A DNA stretch of 64,000 bases from Streptomyces sp. NBC_01275 (GTDB lineage Bacteria > Actinomycetota > Actinomycetes > Streptomycetales > Streptomycetaceae), in NCBI RefSeq assembly GCF_026340655.1, contig NZ_JAPEOZ010000001.1, positions 4,154,001-4,218,000 of the forward strand, written 5' to 3'. A program made the translations under genes and the position numbers. Below the pieces are notes generated by a model. The model was not told the DNA's origin, did not search any database, and saw nothing but the letters and a program-made list of their open reading frames with translations. Positions 16,030-24,774 of this stretch are shown here, one piece after another (position 1 is the stretch's first letter; each line of letters begins with the position of its first letter).

Positions 16030-17466
16030 ATGTCCCAGAACGCGACCACGGCCATGCGCGCGGCGCCCCACACCACGCCCGAGGAACGCGCGGCTCGCGG
16101 CAAGGAGGCGCGGCGGCGCTCGCCGCGGTCGGGCCATGCCGTGTACGAGCCGTCTCCCGACCGGCCGGACCCGCTGGCGATCCTGGAGACACAGTCCGCG
16201 GCACGGGTGCAGGAACTCGTCCCGATCCGCTACGGCCGGATGATGGAGGCCCCGTTCCGCTTCTACCGGGGCGCCGCCGCGATCATGGCGTCCGACCTGG
16301 CCGGCACCCCGGTCTCCGGGCTCACGGCCCAGCTGTGCGGGGACGCGCACATGCTGAACTTCCGTCTGCTCGCCTCGCCGGAGAGGCAGTTGATGTTCGA
16401 CATCAACGACTTCGACGAGACGCTGCCGGGCCCCTGGGAGTGGGACGTCAAGCGGCTCTCGGCGAGTTTCGTCATCGCGGGCCGGGCGAACGGCTTCGAC
16501 GACGCCGAGCGCGCCCGCATCGTGACCTCCACGGTCCGCTCCTACCGCGAGGCGATGATCCGGTTCGCCGGCGCGGGCAACCTCGACGTCTGGTACGCGA
16601 AGATCGACGCGGACCTCCTCGAGTCCATGGTCAGCGGCCGACTCCACGGAACGAAGCGCGGTCAGAAGAACCTGGCCAGCGCCATGGCGAAGGCCCGTAC
16701 CCGCGACAGCCTGCAGGCCTTCGACAAGCTCACCGAGACGGTCGACGGCCGACCCAGGATCGCGGCGGACCACCCGCTGCTCGTCCCGGCCGCCGACCTG
16801 CTGCCGGACGTCGAACGCAGCGCCCTGGAGCGCCAGTTCCGCGGTCTCATCGAGCGGTACGGCCGCACTCTCGCCTCCGACCGGCGCACGCTCCTGGAGG
16901 ACTACCGACTGGCGGACGTCGCCCGCAAGGTGGTCGGCGTCGGCAGCGTCGGCACCCGATGCTGGATCTTCCTTCTCCTCGGCCGGGACGGCCAGGACCC
17001 GCTCTTCCTCCAGGCCAAGGAGGCCGACACCTCCGTGCTCGCCGCACACGTCGGCGCGAGCCGGTACCGCAACCAGGGCGAGCGGGTGGTCTCGGGCCAG
17101 CGCCTGATGCAGGCCGCGAGCGACATCTTCCTCGGCTGGGAACGAGTGGACGGGATCGACGGCAAGAAGCGCGACTTCTACGTCCGCCAGCTGCGCGACT
17201 GGAAGGGCATCGCCGTGCCCGAGAGGATGCGGCCCAAGGACATGCAGGCGTTCGGCGAACTGTGCGGGGTCACCCTGGCCCGTGCGCACGCCCGGTCCGG
17301 CGACCGCATCGCGATCGCCTCCTACCTGGGCGGCGGCGACTCGTTCGACCGAGCACTCGCCACCTTCGCCGAGGCATACGCCGACCAGAACGAGCGCGAC
17401 CACCAGGCCCTGGTCGACGCGGTACGCGCAGGCCGTCTCCCCGCGGAGGAACCGCCGACGGCCTGA
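16030..17466 (+). CDS. DUF2252 domain protein
   Basis: 478 residues, full length for DUF2252. Kinase-like-fold landmarks are visible: PFRFYRGAAAIMASDL, LCGDAHMLNFRLLASPERQL, FDINDFDETLPGPWEWDVKRL, FLQAKEADTSVL, GQRLMQAASDIFLGW and RDFYVRQLRDWKG. The GDxHxxN plus DxxDFDE pattern is what is expected of phosphotransferase-like catalytic loops; the substrate is unknown. CAGGAGGG at 16016 fixes the start. A decayed fragment of a second DUF2252 gene lies at 20675-20740. Confidence 0.9.
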   Translation: MSQNATTAMRAAPHTTPEERAARGKEARRRSPRSGHAVYEPSPDRPDPLAILETQSAARVQELVPIRYGRMMEAPFRFYRGAAAIMASDLAGTPVSGLTAQLCGDAHMLNFRLLASPERQLMFDINDFDETLPGPWEWDVKRLSASFVIAGRANGFDDAERARIVTSTVRSYREAMIRFAGAGNLDVWYAKIDADLLESMVSGRLHGTKRGQKNLASAMAKARTRDSLQAFDKLTETVDGRPRIAADHPLLVPAADLLPDVERSALERQFRGLIERYGRTLASDRRTLLEDYRLADVARKVVGVGSVGTRCWIFLLLGRDGQDPLFLQAKEADTSVLAAHVGASRYRNQGERVVSGQRLMQAASDIFLGWERVDGIDGKKRDFYVRQLRDWKGIAVPERMRPKDMQAFGELCGVTLARAHARSGDRIAIASYLGGGDSFDRALATFAEAYADQNERDHQALVDAVRAGRLPAEEPPTA

Positions 17467-17470
17467 CCCG

Positions 17471-17493
17471 GTCCTCGCTCACAGAGCGAGGAC
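17471..17493 (+). terminator. Stem-loop terminator after DUF2252 gene
   Basis: A perfect 10-bp stem GTCCTCGCTC/GAGCGAGGAC with an ACA loop, 4 nt after the stop codon. There is no T-run, as is usual in Streptomyces. Confidence 0.8.
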
Positions 17494-17695
17494 GGGACAC
17501 CGCGACCCCGGTCGCCGCGGTGACGGTGGCGGCCTAGCGTGGAAGTGCCGGGGCTCACCCCAGCCGACGGCCGGCGACAGGGCCTCCTGTCCGGCCATCC
17601 GATCGGGATCCCGCGTCGGCGACAAGGCTCTGTTGTGACAGTCGCATGCACGGACATCACCGGTGCTCGCGCCGGCTGGTGGGACGGAGGCCGGA

Positions 17696-20056
17696 ATGTC
17701 GCAGAAGTCATGGAGTGAGTACAGGCCGGGGCAGGGGTTTCCAGGGGTGGTGGGGCGGACGACGGATGAGTCGAGCCCGGCGTGGCCGCAGCCGGTGCGG
17801 GCGGTGCCGGGTGCACCGAACGTGCTGGTGATCGTGTTGGACGACGTCGGGTACGGGCAGTTCGGCTGCTATGGGAGCCCGATCGAGACGCCGAATCTGG
17901 ATACGTTGGCCGCGGGCGGGCTGCTGTACAGCAACATGCACACCACCGCGCTGTGCTCGCCGTCGCGTTAGTGCATCGTGACGGGCCGCAACCACCACGC
18001 GAACGGGATGGCGGCGATCACGGAACTGGCCACTGGCTATCCGGGCTACAACGGGCAGATCCCGCCCGAGAACGGGTTCCTGTCGGAGATGTTGCTACAG
18101 CACGGCTACAACACGTACATGGTCGGCAAGTGGCACCTGATGCCCTCGGAACAGGAGTCCGCCGCGGGGCCTTACGACCGGTGGCCGCTGGGGCGGGGCT
18201 TCGAGCGGTTCTACGGGTTCCTGGGCGGGGACACGAGCCAGTGGTATCCGGACCTGGTGTACGACAACCATCAGGTCGAGCCGCCGGCGACGCCGCAGGA
18301 GGGCTACCACCTGACGGAGGACCTGGCCGAGCGGGCGATGTCGTTCATCGCCGACGCCAAGCAGGTCGCCCCGGACAAACCGTTCTACCTGCACTTCTGT
18401 ACCGGTGCGGCACATGCCCCGCACCATGTGCCGAAGGAGTGGGCGGACCGTTACCGGGGGCGGTTCGACGACGGCTGGGACGCCTACCGCGAGCACACCT
18501 TCGACCGGCAGAAGGAGCTCGGCGTGGTGCCGGCGGACGCGCAGTTGTCGCCGCACGACCCGGACGTGCCCGCGTGGGAGTCGCTGTCCGCGGACGCGCG
18601 GCGCCTGGCCGCGCGGATGATGGAGGTCTATGCCGGGTTCCTCAGCCACACGGATCACCACATCGGGCGGCTGCTGGACTTCCTGAAGGAGACCGGCGAG
18701 TTCGACAACACGCTGATCATGGTGGTCTCCGACAACGGGGCGAGTGCCGAGGGCGGGGTGACCGGTACCACCAACGAGCTGCAGTTCTTCAACAACGCCC
18801 CCGAGTCGCTGGAGGAGAGCCTGGCCAGGATCGACGAACTGGGCGGCCCCAAGACGTTCAACCACTACCCCTGGGGCTGGACTTGGGCGGGCAACACCCC
18901 CTTCCGGCGCTGGAAGCGGGAGACCTACCGCGGCGGCGTCAGCGACCCCTTCCTCGTCCACTGGCCCGACGGCATCCGGGCCCGCGGTGAGGTCCGCGAC
19001 CAGTTCGCGCACGTCATCGACATGGTGCCCACCGTCCTCGAGGTGCTCGGTGTCGATCCGCCCGCAACCATCCGGGGCGTGACCCAGTCGCCCCTGCACG
19101 GGGTCAGCTTCGCCCACACCTTCGACGATGCCTCCGTGGCGAGTCGCCACCGCACTCAGTACTACGAGATGTTCGGGCACCGGGCGATCGACCACGGCGG
19201 ATGGCGGGCGGTCTGCCCCTGGCCCGGACCCTCCTTCGCCGAGGCCGAGCGGCCGTTCGGCGCGCCGATCACCATGGCGGACCTGGACGACCTCGACGCC
19301 CGCCACTGGGAGCTCTACCACGTCGATCAGGACGTCGCCGAGACCAGGAACCTGGCCGAAGAGCACCGCAGCAAACTGATCGAGATGATCGCCCTGTGGT
19401 ATGTGGAGGCCGGCAGGTACAACGTGCTGCCGATCGACGGCAGCGCGTTCGAGCGCGTGATGATCGAGCGCCCGCAGATCACCGAGGACCGGACCAGCTA
19501 CACCCTCCGCCCCGGCACCCAGGTCCTGCCGGCCGCGGTGGCCCCCCGGGTCCTCAATCGCCCGCACAGCGTCACCGCCGACGTCGAGATCCCGCCCGGC
19601 GGAGCGGAGGGCGTCCTGCTCTGCCAGGGCACCAACGCCGGCGGCTGGTCGCTCTATGTCAAGGACGGCCACCTGCACTACGCCCACAACTACGTCCAGC
19701 GGGCCCTGTACCACGTGGGTTCGAGCGAAACCGTGCCCGAGGGACGGCACACGCTGCGCTTCGAGTTCGAGCCCACCGGCGCGCCGGACATCACCCACGG
19801 CAAGGGCGCACCGGGCCGGGCACAGCTGTACGTCGACGGCCGCCTGGTCGGCGAGACCGACATGCCCTTGACCACCCCCATCGCCTTCAACCCAGGCGGT
19901 ATGGCCTGCGGCGCAAACCCGGGATCGGCCGTCACCCCCGACTACCGGGCACCGTTCCGGTTCACCGGCACCCTGCACACCGTCACCGTCGACCTGTCAG
20001 GCGACCTGATCGTCGACGCCCCGAGCGAGATGCGCATGCACATGGCCCGCCAGTAG
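17696..20056 (+). pseudogene. Arylsulfatase gene interrupted by an in-frame amber codon
   Basis: The 787-codon frame is a complete arylsulfatase (VLVIVLDDVGYGQFGCYGS metal-ligand region; HDPDVPAWES; NHYPWGWTWAGNTPFRRWK; C-terminal jelly-roll-like domain from residue 620) except for TAG at 17969-17971. The stop is codon 92, inside the formylglycine signature: C-S-P-S-R-stop-C-I-V-T-G-R. The signature Cys (codon 87) that should be converted to formylglycine is cut from the rest of the enzyme. A single C-to-A change from TCG (Ser) would explain it. No frameshift elsewhere, so the loss is recent, or it is a base-call error. ATG 17696 has GGACGGAGG. Confidence 0.85.
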
Positions 20057-20217
20057 CCGTCTCCCACTCGTGGGGTGCCCTGCCCTGAAGCACCTGAGTG
20101 GAACTGCTGGGCAGGGTCGTCGCGATCGCCGTCGGCCTCAGGCTCGATCCCCTGGGCAAGCCCGAGACGTGCGGCAGCGTCCCTGAGTCGCGCCGCGGCA
20201 CGGGACTGCGGCGTGGC

Positions 20218-20544
20218 TCAGCCGTCTCCGTCCAGCAGCCATCGCAACTCGATCTCGAGCCATTGGCTCTCCTGGCGCCACGTGTCCAGAGCGGTCACCA
20301 ACTGGCGGCTCACGGCGCCGGCCGTCAGCGAGCGCCACGGGCAGCCGGCGAGGAAATCGACGAGTACTCCGATCCGCACGTCATGGCGGGTCACCGGTGC
20401 CGCGTCGGCCGCTCCGTGTCCGTTGATCGCGGCGAGCGCGAGACGGCTGACCATTTCGGGGGTGAGCGCCCGCCACGCGTACGGTGTCAGCGCCTCGCTC
20501 ACTGCGCGCACGCGCGCATCACTCAAGGAAGCCGGCCGCACCAT
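20218..20544 (-). CDS. Hypothetical helical protein
   Basis: 108 residues, no recognised family. It starts MVRPASLSDARVRAVSEALT and continues with predicted helices (LTPEMVSRLALAAINGHG; TAGAVSRQLVTALDTWRQES). The end QWLEIELRWLLDGDG is acidic. GGAGGG 8 nt upstream of the ATG supports the start, and a perfect 8-bp inverted repeat sits just upstream, suggesting regulated expression. Confidence 0.6.
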   Translation of the reverse strand: MVRPASLSDARVRAVSEALTPYAWRALTPEMVSRLALAAINGHGAADAAPVTRHDVRIGVLVDFLAGCPWRSLTAGAVSRQLVTALDTWRQESQWLEIELRWLLDGDG

Positions 20545-20557
20545 CGGAAAAGCCCTC

Positions 20558-20579
20558 CGCAATATCGTCACATATTGCG
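20558..20579 (-). promoter_or_regulatory. Palindromic operator candidate
   Basis: CGCAATAT-CGTCAC-ATATTGCG, perfect 8-bp arms, AT-rich in a GC-rich genome, 14-35 nt upstream of the minus-strand gene at 20544. It looks like a dimeric regulator site overlapping the promoter. Confidence 0.5.
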
Positions 20580-20674
20580 CAGATCGTAAAGGGCACGTCG
20601 GGGCACGTCCAGGCGTGGGTGTTCAGCGGGACGCCTGGGCCGGGCCAGGACGTCAGGACCTTCTGCTCGGCGGG

Positions 20675-20740
20675 TCAGGCGTCGCAGGCGGCCTGCATCA
20701 GCCGCTGCCCGGCGACGCTCCGGTGGTGCCGCATGACGGA
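20675..20740 (-). pseudogene. Fragment of a DUF2252 gene
   Basis: The minus strand encodes RSVAGQRLMQAACDA followed by a stop. This aligns with VVSGQRLMQAASDIFLGW of the intact DUF2252 protein at 16030-17466. No other conserved block is readable in the flanks, so this is a short decayed remnant. The 20572-20918 stretch around it holds no other gene I can support. Confidence 0.45.
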
Positions 20741-20918
20741 AGGACATGGCCATGGACGAGCTCGCGCCGGAACTGCCAGCGGCTGTGCGCGGTTATGGGT
20801 GAATATGGTCGGCTGTTGCCCACCGCTTCCAATCGCCGCACGAGCGGTAGGACTCACCTCTTTACCCCGCCATGCACAGACGTCCGGCGGGGCAAAGAAG
20901 GCTGTTCGATTGCAGCCG

Positions 20919-21089
20919 CTACGGCTGTACGGAGTTGTAGCCGCTACGGCCAGCCTGTACGGAGTTGTAGCCGCTACGGCCCGCCGAGTCGTCGTGATTG
21001 AGCTTGTTCGCGACAGGGTAGGACAGCGCCAGCACGCCGATGACTGCGGCCAGGATCAGGAAAAGGGTGGAACTCTTGACGGTCGCCAT
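20919..21089 (-). CDS. 56-residue membrane peptide with a tandem decapeptide repeat
   Basis: It starts MATVKSSTLFLILAAVIGVL, one transmembrane or signal-anchor helix followed by ALSYPVANKLNHDDS. The C-terminus is two exact copies of AGRSGYNSVQ and a final Pro. The DNA repeat is equally clean (GCCGCTACGGC and TGTACGGAGTTGTA units). The Ser/Tyr/Gly-rich tail would face outside if the N-terminus is in. The ribosome-binding site (GAAGAGAG) is moderate. I recognise no family. Confidence 0.6.
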   Translation of the reverse strand: MATVKSSTLFLILAAVIGVLALSYPVANKLNHDDSAGRSGYNSVQAGRSGYNSVQP

Positions 21090-21559
21090 TCAATAACTCT
21101 CTTCATATCGGGAACATATGCAGGAAATCGAATCTCGATTCGGATGCGATTCCCGCAGGTCGCGCCGACTTTCGGCTACCGCACAATGCCGCGCCGAAGT
21201 GGCTTGAGGAGCGTAACAATTCCGCTGGAGGCTGCACAACACCAACTTTCCCCGGAGGGGGGAAATGGCTGGTTGTGATTCTTTGGTGCTGATATGTGTG
21301 CCCAGATGTGCATACCTGCAGGTGAGAAAGTGCAGTTCACCTTGAGTTCGGGGTTCAGCGCAACGCCTGACAATAAATGAGCAACAGGGCCCTGCCTTGA
21401 TCTGTCCGTGAGGACCTGAAGTCGTCTTCGCCCGCACCGCAAAACGCTTCCGCACCGCACTCGTCACCGCCGTACTCACCGGCTCCCTCTGCGGCGGAAC
21501 GGCCCTCGACCCCCGAGCCGCCCCGCCGCGGAGGTCCGCCCCAACTACCCAACGGAGTG
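21090..21559. other. Intergenic, AT-richer regulatory stretch with possible gene remnant
   Basis: Upstream of the 56-residue peptide gene. Contains the palindrome CGAATC-TC-GATTCG (21129-21142) and a stem TTTCCCC/GGGGAAA (21247-21265). On the plus strand, 21436-21520 reads like a signal peptide (RTAKRFRTALVTAVLTGSLC) but has no start codon because TGA at 21409 closes the frame; probably a dead secreted-protein gene. Confidence 0.4.
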
Positions 21560-21752
21560 GACCGCGCGATGAAGGCGGTCGCCCGTTCCCGCATCGCCCA
21601 GCACACCCGCGACTCGGAGGTGCGGGGCAGGTGCCCAGGCGCCCGTGGTCGCGCACCAGCCGGCGGTGCAGCATCAAGATCCCGTGGGCGCGCTCCACGA
21701 TCCACCGCCCGGGGATCGGCACGAACCCGGTCTGCGTGGGGTTGCGCTCCAC
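21560..21752 (-). mobile_element. IS5-family transposase C-terminal remnant
   Basis: The minus strand encodes ERNPTQTGFVPIPGRWIVER then AHGILMLHRRLVRDHG, the conserved C-terminal region of IS5-group transposases (normally followed by ... WAMI). The frame shifts near 21642 and resumes as LPRTSESRVCWAMRERATAF. No N-terminal DDE domain or terminal inverted repeats are visible, so it is a dead fragment. The plus-strand tail after it (LTVDCTNMTAVSVECPAGP, ending 21913) could be the far end of an interrupted gene. Confidence 0.65.
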
Positions 21753-21948
21753 GACCTCGGGAGCAGAACATCCCGAACGGCTCCCAAATATCTCCTATCT
21801 CCCTGATCCACAGCATCGTCACTTTTCCCCGCCCCGGTGCCGACGGCATCAAGTTGACCGTCGACTGCACCAACATGACAGCGGTTTCTGTGGAGTGCCC
21901 GGCCGGACCCTGACAAGGTTTTGGGCAGCGGGAAAATTAGGGGGAAGC

Positions 21949-22197
21949 ATGAAGAGGAATTTCCATCAGGCTGTTTCCAGGTCCGTCGTCCGTGTTGTCG
22001 TCGGGGCCGGAGCGGCGCTGTTGATCGGCGTGTCGCCGATGATGTCCATATCTGCTTCGGCGGAAGTGCAGAGCGAGTCCGGGACGTATTCCAGCGAGGC
22101 TCCCGGTGTGCGCCTTTCCGACGTTGTCACCCATCTGCCCACCGAGATTCAGGCGAACATTCTCCGGCTCGCCGGCCTGGTCAACGGCTGGCAGTAG
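21949..22197 (+). CDS. Small secreted protein upstream of lanthipeptide cluster
   Basis: 82 residues. A basic N-region (MKRNFHQAVSRSVVR) and hydrophobic core (VVVGAGAALLIGVSPMMSIS) with a likely signal-peptidase site at ASA-EV give a mature peptide of about 43 residues ending RLAGLVNGWQ. It has no Cys. GGGGGAAG at 21940 supports the start. Its stop lies only 35 nt before the lanthipeptide kinase gene, same strand, so co-transcription is possible. No family recognised. Confidence 0.7.
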   Translation: MKRNFHQAVSRSVVRVVVGAGAALLIGVSPMMSISASAEVQSESGTYSSEAPGVRLSDVVTHLPTEIQANILRLAGLVNGWQ

Positions 22198-22232
22198 ACG
22201 GTCATTCGACTCTCTGAATTCTGTGAGGGCTT

Positions 22233-23387
22233 GTGGGGAAAAGTAGTGCGGCGACGTTCAAGCCGCGAGATCTGGACGAGGTTCCGTCGGTGGACGCGCT
22301 CCTCGCCGAGCTGGGGACCGGACCTTTCGTCCGGGACACGCTGACGGCGCCGGTCGGGCGGAACGACTCCTGGGTGGGCGCCACCACCAGCGGGCGGAAG
22401 GTCTTCGTCAAGCACCTGATCGGGCCCGAAGCGGATGTCAGGGCCCGGATGCGTCGGCTGCTGTCCTTCGAGCGCTTCGCCGAGGGACTGCCGACGGCGG
22501 CGTTGCGGGGCCCGGCGTTCCTCGGCGCCGACGAGGCGGCGAGCCTGGTGGCGTACGACTACGTCGAGGGCGCCAGCAGCGGCGCGGAGTTGATGATCGA
22601 GGAGACCTTCGGCCCCGAGCTCGCCGAGAACGTCGGCCGGGCCATCGGGCTGCTCCACGAGGCGCGGCTCACCGGTTCCCCGAAGTTCGACCAGTCCCCG
22701 CCGCCGCATCCTCCGCTGAGCTTTCTGCAGGGACTTCCCCTCCCGGTGTTCGAGTCGCTGAGCTTCGCGGAGCTCCAGGGGTGGCGGCTGATGCAGACCG
22801 ACGAGGCCCTGGTCAAGGCCATCGGGGAGCTGCGGGACCGGGAGCGGGACGCACCTCGGGTGCCGTCCCACTGCGATCTGCGCGTGGACCAGTTCCTGGT
22901 GACGGGCGAGGACTTCCTGGTCACGGACTGGGAGGAGTTCCGGCTCGCGGATCCGGCGCGTGACGTCGGCGCGTTCGCCGGGGAATGGCTGCACCGGTCG
23001 ATCCTCGACATCGTCACCACCCGCGGCGACTCGGAGTTCCTGGACGTCGAGTTGACGCACGAGGCGGTGCTCAGCCGCGGGGTGCAGAAGATGCAGCGGC
23101 TGCTTCCGCTGGTGCGCGGCTTCTGGCACGGATACCGGCAGGTGCGGCCTCGGCTGGACGCCACGCTCGCCACCCGGGCCACCGCCTACGCCGGCTGGCA
23201 TCTGCTGGACCGGCTGATGGCCGGCGCGTCGCGGACGTCCCGACTCTCGGGCATCGAGCGGGCGGCCGCCGGCATCGGCCGGGCGGCGCTGATCAGCCCG
23301 GAGAAGTTCGTGGCCACGCTCGGATTCGAGGAACGCGAGCGAGCCGCGGGCGAGGCACCGGACAACGTGAGGAAACCGCATGAGTGA
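22233..23387 (+). CDS. Class V lanthipeptide synthetase kinase-like subunit (LxmK-type)
   Basis: 384 residues with an aminoglycoside-phosphotransferase-like fold. The catalytic loop is HCDLRVDQFLV (residues about 210-220) and the metal-binding Asp follows in LVTDWEEFRLADPARDVG. In class V lanthipeptide pathways (lexapeptide, cacaoidin) such a kinase phosphorylates Ser/Thr in the precursor before elimination. It overlaps the HopA1-like gene by 8 nt. The GTG at 22233 with GAGGG at 22224 is the chosen start. Assignment rests on the fold plus the full cluster context. Confidence 0.85.
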   Translation: MGKSSAATFKPRDLDEVPSVDALLAELGTGPFVRDTLTAPVGRNDSWVGATTSGRKVFVKHLIGPEADVRARMRRLLSFERFAEGLPTAALRGPAFLGADEAASLVAYDYVEGASSGAELMIEETFGPELAENVGRAIGLLHEARLTGSPKFDQSPPPHPPLSFLQGLPLPVFESLSFAELQGWRLMQTDEALVKAIGELRDRERDAPRVPSHCDLRVDQFLVTGEDFLVTDWEEFRLADPARDVGAFAGEWLHRSILDIVTTRGDSEFLDVELTHEAVLSRGVQKMQRLLPLVRGFWHGYRQVRPRLDATLATRATAYAGWHLLDRLMAGASRTSRLSGIERAAAGIGRAALISPEKFVATLGFEERERAAGEAPDNVRKPHE

Positions 23388-24465
23388 GAGCCCTGTGGGA
23401 AACCCGCCCCATCCGGAGCCGACCCGTCCGGAGGCGGCCCATCCGCTGCCGCCGCATCCGCCGTCGGCCCCTCTGCTGTCGGCCCGGCTGCGGGAGGCCC
23501 TCGACCGGGTGACCGTCGCCCCCGACCGCTCCCGCGCGAGGGTCGACGACCGCGAGGTCGAGGCCGACAGCCCCCGGGAGATGCGCCGACTGCTGGCCGA
23601 AGCCCTCTACGACATCCTGCACGCGGGGCAGTTCGTGGAGAAGGGGGCGCTCTCCTTCCGGCTGCGCGACGAGGCCTTCGAACGCGTCCTCGGCGCCGCG
23701 GTGCCGCATGAGCGGAGCACCGCCCGCGCCCGGGTGCACATCCCTCCGGCCGAGAGCGACGGTACGGCGGCGCGCGCCCTGGTCGAGCGGGACGGGGTAC
23801 GGGTGTGGGTGCCGGCCGGGAGCGTCCGCGAGGCGGCGCCGCTCTCCGCGGGCCAGGTGGTGACGCTCGACGTGCCCGCCCGTCGGCCCGCTCTGTCGCC
23901 CGGTTTCTTCGTCGTGGACGGCTCGCTGCCGCGCAGCCCGCACCGTGAACTCCTGCGCGTCTACGTCCACGTCACGCGCTGGGAGGACGCGGCCCCCGTC
24001 TGGGCGAGGGCGCTCGGTCATCTTGAGGAGCAGGGGGTCGCGTACCGTTCGAAGATCCTCTCGGCCAAGGCGCTGTACCCCCGACGAGACGCCCTGGTGG
24101 TCTACCTGGGGCAGGAGTCGTGGCAGCGGGTGCCCGGGCTGGCCGAGGCGCTGCGCGAGGCGCCCGGCGTCGGGCAGGAGACCTCCGTCTTCGCCGAGCC
24201 GGTGGCCCCCGGGGTCGCCGTCGCCCGGGAACCCGAGGACGACCGCCCCGGCATGTCCGGCCTCAGCTTCGGACAGCACCGGGCCACCGCCCTGGCCCAT
24301 GCCCTGCTCGACAGCGCGGCGGACGGAACGCCCGTCGAGCAGACGGTCGTGGCCCGGTTCACCGAGGCGGGCATCGACCCCGCCCGTCCGGCGCACAACA
24401 GCGCCTCCCCCGAATTTCCGGCGGCGCCCGAAAGCCCGCAGGAATCGAACCTCGTGTCTGTCTGA
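23380..24465 (+). CDS. HopA1-like lanthipeptide lyase subunit (LxmY-type)
   Basis: 361 residues. After a Pro-rich N-terminal 35 residues it matches the HopA1 effector-like domain used as the phospho-Ser/Thr lyase in class V systems: LLAEALYDILHAGQF, FFVVDGSLPR, LLRVYVHVTRWEDAAPVWAR, YRSKILSAKALYPRRDALVV, then SGLSFGQHRATALAHALL. It is expected to act with the kinase subunit on the precursors to make dehydroalanine/dehydrobutyrine. Direct overlap with the kinase gene implies equimolar synthesis. The four precursor genes follow 53 nt later. Confidence 0.85.
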   Translation: MSESPVGNPPHPEPTRPEAAHPLPPHPPSAPLLSARLREALDRVTVAPDRSRARVDDREVEADSPREMRRLLAEALYDILHAGQFVEKGALSFRLRDEAFERVLGAAVPHERSTARARVHIPPAESDGTAARALVERDGVRVWVPAGSVREAAPLSAGQVVTLDVPARRPALSPGFFVVDGSLPRSPHRELLRVYVHVTRWEDAAPVWARALGHLEEQGVAYRSKILSAKALYPRRDALVVYLGQESWQRVPGLAEALREAPGVGQETSVFAEPVAPGVAVAREPEDDRPGMSGLSFGQHRATALAHALLDSAADGTPVEQTVVARFTEAGIDPARPAHNSASPEFPAAPESPQESNLVSV

Positions 24466-24488
24466 GGCGACGGCACGGCACGGGAATC

Positions 24489-24502
24489 CGATATCGATAT
24501 CG
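24489..24502 (+). promoter_or_regulatory. AT-rich palindrome before first precursor gene
   Basis: CGATATC-GATATCG, a perfect 14-bp palindrome, 17 nt upstream of precursor A1 in the 53-nt gap after the lyase gene. This composition is rare here and could mark a regulator site boosting precursor transcription. The A2 gene lacks it. Confidence 0.4.
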
Positions 24503-24518
24503 ACACAAGGAGAATTCA

Positions 24519-24713
24519 ATGGACAAGTCCCTGGCGATCATGGAGCTCGTCTCGCATTACGACGCCTACGCGGACGTCGACGAGCTGAACATGACGGCGG
24601 CGGCGGACGCCCCGACGTCGACCCCCGTCTGTGCGGTGAGCGTCGCCAGCTCCAGCTGGTGCGCCGCCTCGGCGAGCGCGGTCAGCGGCGCCACCTACGA
24701 GCTGACCTGCTGA
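24519..24713 (+). CDS. Class V lanthipeptide precursor A1
   Basis: 64 residues. The leader (MDKSLAIMELVSHYDAYADV then DELNMTAAADAP) is acidic and amphipathic. The core of about 30 residues begins near TSTPVC and ends YELTC. It has three Cys (residues 38, 48, 64) and many Ser/Thr. The last six residues T-Y-E-L-T-C place a Thr five positions before the terminal Cys, suited to an aminovinyl-methyl-cysteine ring. Strong ribosome-binding site AAGGAG at 24508. A second almost identical gene (A2) lies at 25055. Confidence 0.9.
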   Translation: MDKSLAIMELVSHYDAYADVDELNMTAAADAPTSTPVCAVSVASSSWCAASASAVSGATYELTC

Positions 24714-24731
24714 CCGGTCGCCCCCTCAAGC

Positions 24732-24751
24732 CTGCCGGCAGTCGCCGGCAG
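24732..24751 (+). promoter_or_regulatory. A1-B1 intergenic hairpin
   Basis: CTGCCGGC-AGTC-GCCGGCAG, 8-bp stem with a 4-nt loop, 18 nt after the A1 stop and 23 nt before B1. The equivalent spot between A2 and B2 carries the same stem with a compensated base pair (25267-25286), so RNA structure is being kept. Confidence 0.75.
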
Positions 24752-24774
24752 TAACCGCAAGGAGAGGGAGTCCC

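Noticed and set aside
17969..17971. TAG as a recoded (pyrrolysine) codon in the sulfatase
   Set aside because: Pyrrolysine systems are not known in Streptomyces, and conserved sulfatases have Ala or Ser here; a nonsense mutation or base error is simpler.
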